Assembly: GCA_002336405.1 (NCBI GenBank)
Contig: DDEJ01000006.1
Location: 1-6,001, forward strand
DNA from: Rhodobacteraceae bacterium UBA1957
GTDB lineage: Bacteria > Pseudomonadota > Alphaproteobacteria > Rhodobacterales > Rhodobacteraceae
DNA: 6,001 bases
Reading direction: 5' to 3'
Made by a program: the position numbers and the translations under genes. How positions within the stretch are numbered: position 1 is the stretch's first letter; every line of letters starts with the position of its first letter. Below the pieces are notes generated by a model, which worked only from the letters and a program-made list of their open reading frames with translations, was not told the origin of the DNA and did no database searches. This document shows, one piece after another, positions 1 to 6,001 of the stretch.

Positions 1-1155
1 GAAATTGCGGTGGCCGCCATCAAACAAGGCGCGTATGATTTTATTGAAAAGCCTTTTAATATTGACCAGTTGCTGGTGGTTGTTAAGCGCGCCATGGAAA
101 CAGCAAAACTGCGGCGCGAAAACCTATCTTTAAAAAAGCGTGACATGTGCTCTGCAGAAATAATTGGCGAGACGGCGGCGGTGCGCGCTTTGGTTTCACA
201 GTTGGACAAGGTGGCAAAATCTAACAGTCGGGTACTTCTGACCGGGCCGTCGGGCGCCGGTAAACAGGTGGCTGCGCGCTATTTGCACAAAAATTCGAAT
301 CGGGCTGGCGCAGCTTTTGTACCGGTCAGCTGTGCGACCATCGAACCAGAGGTCATGGAGCAGATGCTGTTTGGTCGCGAACAGCCAGACGGCACCATAC
401 AGCAAGGGCTTTTAGAACAGGCCAACGGAGGCGTTATTTTCTTTGATGAGGTTGCGGATCTGCCATTTGCCACCCAGTCTAAAATTCTCAAGGTTCTGGT
501 TGATCAAAAATTTGAACGCGTGGGCGGCACGGTCCGGGTTGAAGTTGATCTCAGAGTGGTGTCATCGACCAATCTTGACCTTGAGGCAGAAATAGAGGCT
601 GGCAATTTCCGCCGTGAGTTGTTTCACCGGTTGAATGTTGTTGGGATTTCGGTTCCGTCGCTGGAAGAGCGTCGCGAAGATATTCCGCTGTTGTCAGACT
701 ATTTCATCGAGCAATACCACGAGTTGCAAGGTCTGGCACTGCGTGCGCTGAGCGACGAGGCGGCCGGGGCTCTGCAAACGATGGTTTGGGCGGGCAATAT
801 CCGGCAACTGAAAAACTTGATTGAACGGGTGTTGTTGATGGGTCAATCCTGTGGTCCGATCACGGCAGACGAATTGCCGGAGACCGCAATCACCAATGGT
901 GGCGAGGGCAAGGTCGGCCTGTCCGGCAATCTTGTCACCTTACCGCTGCGCGAGGCAAGAGAGGCGTTTGAACGTGAGTATTTGCTGGCGCAGATCAACC
1001 GTTTTGGTGGGAATATCAGTCGTACGGCCCATTTTGTAGGAATGGAACGCAGCGCTCTGCACCGGAAATTGAAATCGCTCGGCGTGGTGACGACGTCGAA
1101 ATCGGGCACCCGCGTGGCCCTGTTAAGTGACGAACAGGATGAAATACCAACTTAA
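1..1155 (+). CDS. ntrX: Response regulator NtrX, 5' end outside window
   Basis: DNA-binding response regulator of the NtrY/NtrX two-component system, of the NtrC type (receiver, AAA+ and Fis-like domains). The frame is open from base 1, giving 384 codons; roughly 80-90 N-terminal residues, including the phosphoacceptor Asp, lie outside the window. Residue numbers count from base 1. The receiver end shows the conserved Lys-Pro-Phe at 17-19. A helical linker (about 20-48) leads to the AAA+ domain (about 54-285): Walker A GPSGAGK at 82-88, Walker B FFDE at 147-150, arginine-finger region FRRELFHRLN at 203-212, and sensor II GNIRQL at 265-270. The C-terminal Fis-type helix-turn-helix covers about 336-362 (GGNISRTAHFVGMERSALHR). 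Oddities: the GAFTGA loop that contacts sigma54 is absent between LFGRE (123-127) and GLLEQA (136-141), and Walker A is followed by Gln instead of the usual Glu. It therefore probably does not activate sigma54 directly. NtrC is the main alternative, but trkA directly downstream and the C-terminal sequence favour NtrX. Confidence 0.93.
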   Translation, partial: EIAVAAIKQGAYDFIEKPFNIDQLLVVVKRAMETAKLRRENLSLKKRDMCSAEIIGETAAVRALVSQLDKVAKSNSRVLLTGPSGAGKQVAARYLHKNSNRAGAAFVPVSCATIEPEVMEQMLFGREQPDGTIQQGLLEQANGGVIFFDEVADLPFATQSKILKVLVDQKFERVGGTVRVEVDLRVVSSTNLDLEAEIEAGNFRRELFHRLNVVGISVPSLEERREDIPLLSDYFIEQYHELQGLALRALSDEAAGALQTMVWAGNIRQLKNLIERVLLMGQSCGPITADELPETAITNGGEGKVGLSGNLVTLPLREAREAFEREYLLAQINRFGGNISRTAHFVGMERSALHRKLKSLGVVTTSKSGTRVALLSDEQDEIPT

Positions 1156-1240
1156 GCGCATTGTTTGGTGCATATGTGATGGCTTTTCTATTGATATCAA
1201 AGCCAGTCCAGACTTTGCATCAACAGTCCGGAGGTGAAAA
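1156..1240 (+). other. ntrX-trkA intergenic region with inverted repeat
   Basis: This 85-base gap contains an imperfect hairpin: TGGCTTT at 1180-1186 pairs with AAAGCCA at 1199-1205 across a 12-base loop. A 10-base perfect palindrome, TTGATATCAA (1191-1200), overlaps the loop and right arm. No T-run follows, so it does not look like an intrinsic terminator. I see no convincing -35/-10 pair. Read-through from ntrX into trkA is the simplest reading, but an operator or internal promoter is not excluded. Confidence 0.4.
1230..1236 (+). promoter_or_regulatory. Strong Shine-Dalgarno site of trkA
   Basis: GGAGGTG ends four bases before the ATG at 1241 and closely matches the 16S rRNA anti-Shine-Dalgarno. 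It fixes the trkA start and suggests independent, efficient initiation, unlike trkH and hflX, which lack a well-placed site. Confidence 0.8.
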
Positions 1241-2617
1241 ATGAAGGTCATTGTGTGCGGCGCGGGGCAGGTCGGCTGGCAGATTGCTCGGCAATTGTCC
1301 GGCGAAAAAAATGATGTGACAGTGGTTGATAACAATCCAGACCTTGTACGTCGGGCAACCGATACGCTGGACGTGCAGGGTGTGGCGGGCTTCGCGTCTC
1401 ATCCCGATGTTCTTGATCGCGCCGGCGCGCGCGATGCGGATATGATTATCGCGGCAACCTATTCGGATGAGGTCAACATGGTGACGTGTCAGGTCGCGCA
1501 TTCGGTGTTTGCGATCCAACGCAAAATTGCCCGATTGAGGTCACAGAACTATCTTGATCCGATTTACTCTGATCTGTACCGCCGTGATCACATGCCAATT
1601 GATGTGGTCATCAGTCCTGAGCGCGAAGTCGCAGAGGCTGCGCTGAAACGGCTGCTGGCCCGATCAGTGTTTGACACCGAGACGTTTCTAGACAGCAAGG
1701 CGCAACTTTTAGGCCTGCATATTGAAGAGGACTGTCCGGTCGTTAACACACCACTTCGGCAACTTTCGGATCTGTTTTCAACGCTTCGGGCGATCGTTGT
1801 GGCCGTACGGCGGGACGGGACGCTGTTTGCGCCCGACGCTGGCGATCAGTTGTTTGTTGGGGATGATTGCTATGTCTTCGTGCATATTGACGATGTCTCA
1901 CGCACCATGGAAACTTTTGGTAAGACCCAACAAAAAACCCAACGTGTTGTGGTGATCGGGTCTGGTAATGTCGGCTTGTTGGTGGCCCAGCGTCTTGAGG
2001 CTGGTAAGGATAGAATTCGCGCCAAGGTGATCGAAAAATCCCGTGCACGGGCCGAGTTGGCCGCCGAGGCGCTTGAGCGGACAATCGTGCTGAACGGTGA
2101 TGGTTTGGATATCGCGCTTTTGACTGAGGCCAATATCAGCCGTGCTGATGCGGTTCTGGCGGTGACTGATGATGATAAAACCAACCTGTTGGCGGCTGTG
2201 CGGGCCAAGGCCGAGGGTTGCCCGCTGGCTATTGCGCTGATCAATGATCCCTCTTTGGTGCCGTTGATGGAGCCCTTGGGAATTGATGCCTATATCAATC
2301 CACGCACAACGACAGTTAGCTCAATCCTGCGCCATATAAGACATGGTCAGGTCCGTAGGGTTTATTCTGTGGGTGATTCAGAAGCCGAGATCATTGAGGC
2401 TGAAGTGATGTCTACTTCACCGATTGCGGGGCAGAAAATCCGCGATATCGACATTCCCGAAGGTGTTTTAATTGGTGCGGTTTTAAAAGAGGGTGAAGTG
2501 CATAAACCCACCGGAGGTCTGCGGATAAATGAGGGCGATATTGTCGCAATTTTCGCCCTATCCAAAGACGTTCCTGCGGTTGAACTTTTGCTGCAAGTTT
2601 CCATCGAGTTTTTCTGA
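1241..2617 (+). CDS. trkA: Trk system potassium uptake protein TrkA
   Basis: Peripheral cytoplasmic subunit that binds NAD(H) or other nucleotides and gates the TrkH channel. At 458 residues it has the usual length for two-repeat TrkA proteins. Two RCK repeats are visible. The first Rossmann domain (about 1-125) opens with a GAGQVG dinucleotide-binding turn at 7-12 and has an acidic residue at the end of beta-2 (Asp30). TrkA-C domain 1 lies at about 140-225. The second Rossmann domain (about 234-350) has GSGNVG at 240-245 and the equivalent acidic residue Glu265. TrkA-C domain 2 covers about 370-455. The start is fixed by a strong Shine-Dalgarno. Its stop lies 3 bases before the trkH ATG, so gating subunit and channel are almost certainly co-transcribed. 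There is no membrane segment, as expected. Both nucleotide sites look intact. Confidence 0.96.
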   Translation: MKVIVCGAGQVGWQIARQLSGEKNDVTVVDNNPDLVRRATDTLDVQGVAGFASHPDVLDRAGARDADMIIAATYSDEVNMVTCQVAHSVFAIQRKIARLRSQNYLDPIYSDLYRRDHMPIDVVISPEREVAEAALKRLLARSVFDTETFLDSKAQLLGLHIEEDCPVVNTPLRQLSDLFSTLRAIVVAVRRDGTLFAPDAGDQLFVGDDCYVFVHIDDVSRTMETFGKTQQKTQRVVVIGSGNVGLLVAQRLEAGKDRIRAKVIEKSRARAELAAEALERTIVLNGDGLDIALLTEANISRADAVLAVTDDDKTNLLAAVRAKAEGCPLAIALINDPSLVPLMEPLGIDAYINPRTTTVSSILRHIRHGQVRRVYSVGDSEAEIIEAEVMSTSPIAGQKIRDIDIPEGVLIGAVLKEGEVHKPTGGLRINEGDIVAIFALSKDVPAVELLLQVSIEFF

Positions 2618-2620
2618 CGG

Positions 2621-4138
2621 ATGCTGATGCGTTTGTTCAAACTACCGCTTTTTTTACTACTCACGCTGGTGTCGGCTGTGTCGATGTATGTGCCGGCATC
2701 CTATGCCTTGAACCAACGTGATCACCATATTGCGCGCAGTTTTTTCTATTCAGGGACGCTAACGCTTATACTGGCATTGATGATTATGGTGGCTATTTCC
2801 AACCGAACAATCCGTCAGAGCAGTCTGCAGCAGTTGGCCTCATTGTTCGGGGCATTTACGGTTTTACCCCTTATCCTAGCCGTGCCCTTCTATGAGGCCG
2901 TTGAAACCACCAGTTTTATGAATGCCTATTTTGAAATGGTCAGTTCCATCACCACCACAGGTGCAACTTTATATGATGATTACAGCCGGTTGGGCGGTGC
3001 AGTTCATCTTTGGCGTGCGCAGGTGGGGTGGTTTGGTGGTCTGATTGTATGGATTGCTGCTGCAGCCGTTCTGGCACCGCTTAATCTGGGCGGGTTTGAA
3101 GTGACAGCATCCGCTGAGCCAGGGCAGCGTGATACGCACTTATCACAAATGCAAATCGCGGATCCTTCGAAAAGACTGATGCGCACAACGCTGCGCCTTT
3201 TGCCACTTTATGTCGGGTTAACAGCCGTATTATGGGTCGGCTTAACAGTGATGGGCAGTGCCCCTATGGTGGCGCTTTGCCACGCGATGTCAGTGATGGC
3301 CACCAGTGGTATTTCGCCGATTGGGGGCTTGGCTGACAATGGAGCAGGTCGGTTGGGGGAGATGCTGATCTTGTGCTTCTTGCTGTTTGCGCTGTGTCGG
3401 CTGACATTTTCAAATGATACTTTAACCACCTCAAAGGGACGGTTTTATCGCGATCCGGAATTCCGTTTGGGACTTCTGTTCGTACTTGGGGTGCCCGTTT
3501 TGTTAATGTTTAGACATTTTGGCACTGATGAGACACTGAACAGCTTTTATTCTTTTGGGGATATTTTGCGGATATTTTGGGGTGCTGTCTTTACAGTTTT
3601 ATCTTTTTTATCCACCACCGGGTTTGAAAGCGCCGATTGGGCGGCCACCCGCGCGTGGTCTGGCCTGGGTTCGCCGGGCATGGTGCTGATGGGGCTGTCG
3701 CTAATGGGAGGTGGCGTTGCCACCACAGCAGGCGGTGTCAAATTGTTGCGGGTTTATGCGCTTTATCTCAATGGCTTGCGGGAGATTGAACAACTGGTCC
3801 ACCCGTCTTCGATGGGTGGACTGGCCGCGCGCAATCAGCGTTTGCGCCGCAAAGGTGCGTTCATTGCGTGGGTATTTTTCATGTTATTCGGTCTGTCACT
3901 GGCGCTGGTGGCCATCCTGCTTGCGGCGATGGGTATCGGTTTTGAAAACGCGCTTATCCTTGCGGTGTCAGCCCTGTCAACGACCGGGCCATTGATCACC
4001 TTCGCCGCAACAACACCGATTGTTTTGTCAGAATTGGCCACCGAGGCAAAGTCGGTTCTGTGTGTGGCAATGGTGTTTGGTCGCCTCGAAACACTGGCGA
4101 TAATTGCTTTGGTTTTTGAAGCTATGGATCAAGATTGA
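2621..4138 (+). CDS. trkH: Trk potassium uptake channel subunit TrkH
   Basis: Integral inner-membrane, ion-conducting subunit of the Trk potassium uptake system, partner of TrkA. The 505-residue product is strongly hydrophobic throughout and follows the family plan of four membrane-pore-membrane repeats. The four filter glycines are visible: SITTTG ending at Gly114, MATSG ending at Gly230, STTG ending at Gly334 and STTG ending at Gly456. The GGGVATTAGGVK segment at 363-374 fits the third-repeat gating region, and GRLE at 487-490 fits the conserved C-terminal motif. Two in-frame ATGs (2621 and 2627) lie together. I chose the first, but the second would cost only two residues and cannot be excluded. 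No good Shine-Dalgarno precedes either, so translation is probably coupled to trkA, which ends 3 bases upstream. KtrB is a relative, but the length and the trkA neighbour favour TrkH. Confidence 0.95.
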   Translation: MLMRLFKLPLFLLLTLVSAVSMYVPASYALNQRDHHIARSFFYSGTLTLILALMIMVAISNRTIRQSSLQQLASLFGAFTVLPLILAVPFYEAVETTSFMNAYFEMVSSITTTGATLYDDYSRLGGAVHLWRAQVGWFGGLIVWIAAAAVLAPLNLGGFEVTASAEPGQRDTHLSQMQIADPSKRLMRTTLRLLPLYVGLTAVLWVGLTVMGSAPMVALCHAMSVMATSGISPIGGLADNGAGRLGEMLILCFLLFALCRLTFSNDTLTTSKGRFYRDPEFRLGLLFVLGVPVLLMFRHFGTDETLNSFYSFGDILRIFWGAVFTVLSFLSTTGFESADWAATRAWSGLGSPGMVLMGLSLMGGGVATTAGGVKLLRVYALYLNGLREIEQLVHPSSMGGLAARNQRLRRKGAFIAWVFFMLFGLSLALVAILLAAMGIGFENALILAVSALSTTGPLITFAATTPIVLSELATEAKSVLCVAMVFGRLETLAIIALVFEAMDQD

Positions 4139-4180
4139 CCGGCGTTTTCTCGAGAAGTTACAGGTGATTTAATTTTTAGG

Positions 4181-4197
4181 CTGGAAACTCCTTCGCA
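4181..4197 (+). promoter_or_regulatory. Candidate hfq promoter, sigma54-like -24/-12
   Basis: CTGG at 4181-4184 and GCA at 4195-4197 place the invariant GG and GC with exactly ten bases between them, as in sigma54 promoters. Nine of the 13 defined positions of the usual consensus (YTGGCACG-N4-TTGCW) agree. The expected start would be near 4208, giving a leader of about 60 bases. Competing reading: CTGGAAA (4181-4187) with CATAAT (4205-4210) could be a sigma70- or heat-shock-type promoter. A GG-N10-GC pair is common by chance, so confidence is low. Confidence 0.25.
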
Positions 4198-4254
4198 CAG
4201 GTCACATAATGATCATGTGGTGAGGGTGTCAATTTCGACGCCTGAAATAATAAT

Positions 4255-4259
4255 AAAGG
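4255..4259 (+). promoter_or_regulatory. Shine-Dalgarno-like site of hfq
   Basis: AAAGG lies eight bases before the ATG at 4268. It is modest, but it supports that start over the in-frame GTG at 4217, which would add 17 residues that do not look like any known Hfq N-terminus. Confidence 0.55.
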
Positions 4260-4267
4260 CAGAACCC

Positions 4268-4507
4268 ATGGCGACAGATCGACAAAACCTTCAAGACGCG
4301 TTTTTAAACCACGTTCGCAAAACCAAAGTACCCGTCACAGTATTCTTGATTAACGGCGTTAAGTTACAAGGCGTGATTACGTGGTTTGACAACTTTTGCG
4401 TGTTGCTGAGGCGTGATGGTCAATCTCAGCTTGTGTATAAACATGCCATCTCAACCATCATGCCCTCGCAGCCAATCAGTTTATATGAAGGCGAAGACGC
4501 CAATTGA
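4268..4507 (+). CDS. hfq: RNA chaperone Hfq
   Basis: Sm-like protein that forms a hexameric ring and promotes pairing of small RNAs with mRNAs in the cytoplasm. It has 79 residues, the short form typical of alphaproteobacteria, without the long C-terminal tail of the E. coli protein. The proximal-face uridine-binding residues are seen: NLQD with Gln9, Phe43 in the WFDNF segment (39-43), and the signature YKHAIST from Tyr57 through Lys58 and His59. Sm1 ([13 protein letters not shown], about 25-37) and Sm2 (about 54-66) are intact. The rim basic patch is present as Arg-Lys at 17-18 with Lys20. The ATG start gives the family's standard N-terminus. The stop overlaps the hflX ATG by one base, so the two are surely co-translated. 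The alphaproteobacterial homologue was also named nrfA for its need in nif expression. Confidence 0.96.
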   Translation: MATDRQNLQDAFLNHVRKTKVPVTVFLINGVKLQGVITWFDNFCVLLRRDGQSQLVYKHAISTIMPSQPISLYEGEDAN

Positions 4508-5778
4508 TGGAACACGACCCGGTTATTACCCGGGCTTGGGTACTGCACCCGGACCTTAAATCTGACCGCGGACGGAGAAACCCCGAGCCGGCTTTGGCCG
4601 AAGCGGTCTCGCTGGCGGGGGCGCTGAGCAATATCGAGGTCTGTGGTGGTGAAATCGTACCGCTGCCCAAAACTCGGGCAGGGACGCTGTTCGGCTCTGG
4701 CAAGATCCAAGAGCTAAAGGCGCGATTTGCGGAAAATGACGTTGAGTTGGTCTTGATCAATGCCAATGTCACGCCTGTGCAACAGCGAAATCTTGAAAAG
4801 GAATGGAACGTAAAGCTGCTCGACCGGACGGGTCTGATCCTTGAAATCTTTTCGGATCGTGCTGCCACCCGCGAGGGGGTTTTGCAAGTTGAGATGGCTG
4901 CGCTTAGCTATCAAAGGACTCGTCTGGTGCGGGCCTGGACCCACCTTGAGCGCCAGCGCGGGGGCTTGGGCTTTGTGGGGGGGCCGGGGGAAACCCAGAT
5001 CGAGGCGGACCGGCGAGCGATTGACGACCAACTGGTGCGTTTGCGCCGGCAGTTGGACAAAGTAGTCAAAACCCGCGCTTTGCACCGGGCCGCGCGGGCG
5101 AAAGTACCCTATCCAATTGTGGCGCTGGTCGGCTATACCAATGCTGGAAAATCTACGTTGTTCAATCGGTTGACGGGCGCAGATGTGATGGCCAAGGATA
5201 TGCTATTCGCCACGTTGGACCCCACCATGCGGGCGGTCAATCTGGATAATGGTCTCGACATTATCCTATCGGACACTGTTGGGTTCATCTCGGATTTGCC
5301 GACGGAACTTGTAGCGGCTTTCCGCGCCACCTTGGAAGAGGTGCTTGCCGCCGATGTAATCTTGCATGTGCGCGATATTTCGCATGAGGTCACAGAAGAT
5401 CAGGCGCACGATGTGCGGGTGATCCTCGACGGGTTGGGGGTGCGCAAAGAGACCACGCAGCTTGAGATTTGGAACAAAATCGATCAGATGCCACCTGACA
5501 GCGCAGAGGCGACGCGCACTCGCGCTGCCCGTGATGACGGGGTGTTAACGCTCTCTGCACTGACAGGCGAGGGGCTGGATGATTTGCTTGCGGTGCTGGA
5601 TAAAACCCTGCGCGATGCCTCGCATAAAAGCCAGCTGTCGTTGACGTTTGCCCAAGGCAAGCAACGCGCTTGGCTGTTTGCGCAGGAATTGGTTGAGACT
5701 GATACCCAAAGTGACACCGGATTTGACATAACAGTTACTTGGACCGCCAAGCAAGAAAAGCAGTTCAACGATCTGTAA
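4507..5778 (+). CDS. hflX: Ribosome-associated GTPase HflX
   Basis: GTPase of the Obg-HflX superfamily that binds the large ribosomal subunit and, in studied bacteria, splits stalled or idle ribosomes during stress. From the ATG at 4507 it has 423 residues, normal for the family. The HflX N-terminal domain includes GSGK at 63-66 and the glycine-rich GGLGFVGGPGETQIEADRR at 152-170, the family hallmark. The G domain shows G1 GYTNAGKST (209-217), G2 with Thr236 in FATLDPT, G3 DTVGF (256-260), G4 NKID (323-326) and G5 SAL (350-352). A short C-terminal domain follows. ATG was preferred to the in-frame TTG at 4504 because TGATG overlap starts are typical of coupled genes. No well-placed Shine-Dalgarno is seen (GAAGG at 4487-4491 is 15 bases away), which fits coupling to hfq. 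The hflK and hflC genes are not present here. Confidence 0.95.
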   Translation: MEHDPVITRAWVLHPDLKSDRGRRNPEPALAEAVSLAGALSNIEVCGGEIVPLPKTRAGTLFGSGKIQELKARFAENDVELVLINANVTPVQQRNLEKEWNVKLLDRTGLILEIFSDRAATREGVLQVEMAALSYQRTRLVRAWTHLERQRGGLGFVGGPGETQIEADRRAIDDQLVRLRRQLDKVVKTRALHRAARAKVPYPIVALVGYTNAGKSTLFNRLTGADVMAKDMLFATLDPTMRAVNLDNGLDIILSDTVGFISDLPTELVAAFRATLEEVLAADVILHVRDISHEVTEDQAHDVRVILDGLGVRKETTQLEIWNKIDQMPPDSAEATRTRAARDDGVLTLSALTGEGLDDLLAVLDKTLRDASHKSQLSLTFAQGKQRAWLFAQELVETDTQSDTGFDITVTWTAKQEKQFNDL

Positions 5779-5836
5779 AAGGCGCGAGATATCTCCAAAT
5801 TGGGTGTAGCGCTTCAGGGTGCATTCAGACATGTTT

Positions 5837-5860
5837 CGGCATTTTTTTGCCGCGGTTTTT
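5837..5860 (+). terminator. Weak intrinsic-terminator-like hairpin after hflX
   Basis: CGGCA (5837-5841) pairs with TGCCG (5848-5852) across a six-T loop, and five Ts follow at 5856-5860 after a CGG spacer. The stem is only five pairs and the T-run is offset, so this is weaker than a typical terminator. Its place about 60 bases after the last gene of the run fits the end of the operon. Confidence 0.35.
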
Positions 5861-5949
5861 ATCATCGGGCCAAGTGTTTGTCTGTATGCAGCGTGGTGAC
5901 CGCACATTCCATATAGACTTCTGACGTGCGCTTCAGTTCCTTCATAGGT

Positions 5950-5980
5950 TTGAAGGGAATTTCTATAGGGTCGCTATAAA
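5950..5980 (+). promoter_or_regulatory. Possible promoter for a gene beyond the right edge
   Basis: TTGAAG (5950-5955) and TATAAA (5975-5980) resemble -35 and -10 boxes, with four of six and five of six matches. The spacing of 19 is longer than ideal; taking CTATAA instead gives 18. If the ATG at 5980 were used, the -10 would overlap the start codon, so that ATG and this promoter cannot both be right. Confidence 0.25.
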
Positions 5981-6001
5981 TGAGTTTCTCACAAGAGTTC
6001 C

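Larger units (their letters stand above)
4139..4267 (+). other. trkH-hfq intergenic region
   Basis: This 129-base gap is the longest between genes here and is AT-richer than its flanks. From left to right it contains a perfect palindrome TTCTCGAGAA (4147-4156) just after the trkH stop, an AT-rich stretch with a T-run (4168-4177), a promoter-like element (4181-4197), and a small inverted repeat CACAT...ATGTG (4203-4207 with 4215-4219) enclosing TGATCA. No GC-rich hairpin with a T-tail is seen, so trkH transcription may read into hfq in addition to any local promoter. Confidence 0.5.
5779..6001. other. Non-coding stretch after hflX
   Basis: These 223 bases after the hflX stop hold no convincing complete gene on either strand. 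They contain a palindrome GAGATATCTC (5786-5795), a weak terminator-like hairpin (5837-5860), a 9-base direct repeat GCGCTTCAG (5809-5817 and 5928-5936) and a promoter-like pair near the right edge. An ATG at 5980 opens a frame (MSFSQEF) that runs off the window. It could be the start of the next gene, but seven codons are too few to judge. Confidence 0.5.

Noticed and set aside
1870..2244. Minus-strand open frame of about 124 codons within trkA
   Set aside because: It lies wholly inside a clear trkA gene, its translation is low-complexity Ser/Ala-rich, and no family is recognisable; it is a frame shadow.
4217..4267. GTG at 4217 as an earlier hfq start (17 more residues)
   Set aside because: The ATG at 4268 gives the standard Hfq N-terminus and length and has a Shine-Dalgarno-like AAAGG at a fair distance; the extra residues overlap the likely leader region.
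4504..4506. TTG at 4504 as the hflX start
   Set aside because: The adjacent ATG at 4507 forms a classic TGATG overlap and adds no loss; TTG starts are rarer.
4714..5085. Minus-strand open frame of about 123 codons within hflX
   Set aside because: It is fully covered by the conserved HflX coding region with no independent start signal or recognisable domain.
5739..5924. Small plus-strand open frame across the hflX 3' end
   Set aside because: It begins inside hflX in another frame, has no Shine-Dalgarno and crosses the terminator-like hairpin; its translation resembles nothing known.
5809..5936. Direct repeat GCGCTTCAG at 5809-5817 and 5928-5936
   Set aside because: A 9-base repeat in about 220 bases has a chance of roughly one in ten, and there are only two copies with no regular spacing, so it is not a CRISPR or an attachment site.
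5980..6001. ATG at 5980 as the start of a next gene (MSFSQEF...)
   Set aside because: Only seven codons are visible, the ribosome site is doubtful and it overlaps a -10-like box; there is too little to call a gene.
1..6001. Mobile element, CRISPR, tRNA/rRNA or defence genes
   Set aside because: No transposase, terminal repeats, spaced repeat array, tRNA cloverleaf or toxin-antitoxin pair was seen; all five genes are ordinary chromosomal ones.

Overview
The window is a compact run of five plus-strand genes in the order ntrX (3' part) - trkA - trkH - hfq - hflX. This order, the 79-residue Hfq core protein, and an NtrX that lacks the GAFTGA loop all point to an alphaproteobacterium, most likely of the Rhodobacter/Roseobacter group (Rhodobacterales). 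That placement is inference from gene order and protein character; no search was run. Base composition looks moderate for the group, judged by eye, and I see no sign of horizontal transfer.

Layout: 1-1155 is the 3' part of the response regulator gene ntrX, running in from outside the window. An 85-base gap follows, with a strong Shine-Dalgarno for trkA. trkA (1241-2617) and trkH (2621-4138) are 3 bases apart and encode the cytoplasmic gating subunit and the membrane channel subunit of the Trk potassium uptake system. A 129-base gap (4139-4267) carries a possible hfq promoter. hfq (4268-4507) overlaps hflX (4507-5778) by one base (TGATG). The last 223 bases (5779-6001) are non-coding as far as can be seen. 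They hold a weak terminator-like hairpin and a possible promoter for a gene beginning at or beyond the window edge.

How the genes fit together: NtrX answers the sensor kinase NtrY (expected just upstream, not visible) in nitrogen, redox and envelope signalling. TrkA/TrkH take up potassium. Hfq is the RNA chaperone for small-RNA regulation. HflX is a ribosome-associated GTPase involved in stress recovery. They share no single pathway; the link is a conserved operon-like arrangement. The alphaproteobacterial hfq homologue was described as nrfA because it is needed for nif gene expression, so the neighbourhood has a plausible nitrogen-control theme.

I found no convincing undescribed system. The points most worth a second look are the missing sigma54-contact loop in NtrX, a sigma54-like GG-N10-GC element upstream of hfq, and a 10-base perfect palindrome shortly after each of the three gene ends that are followed by a real gap.
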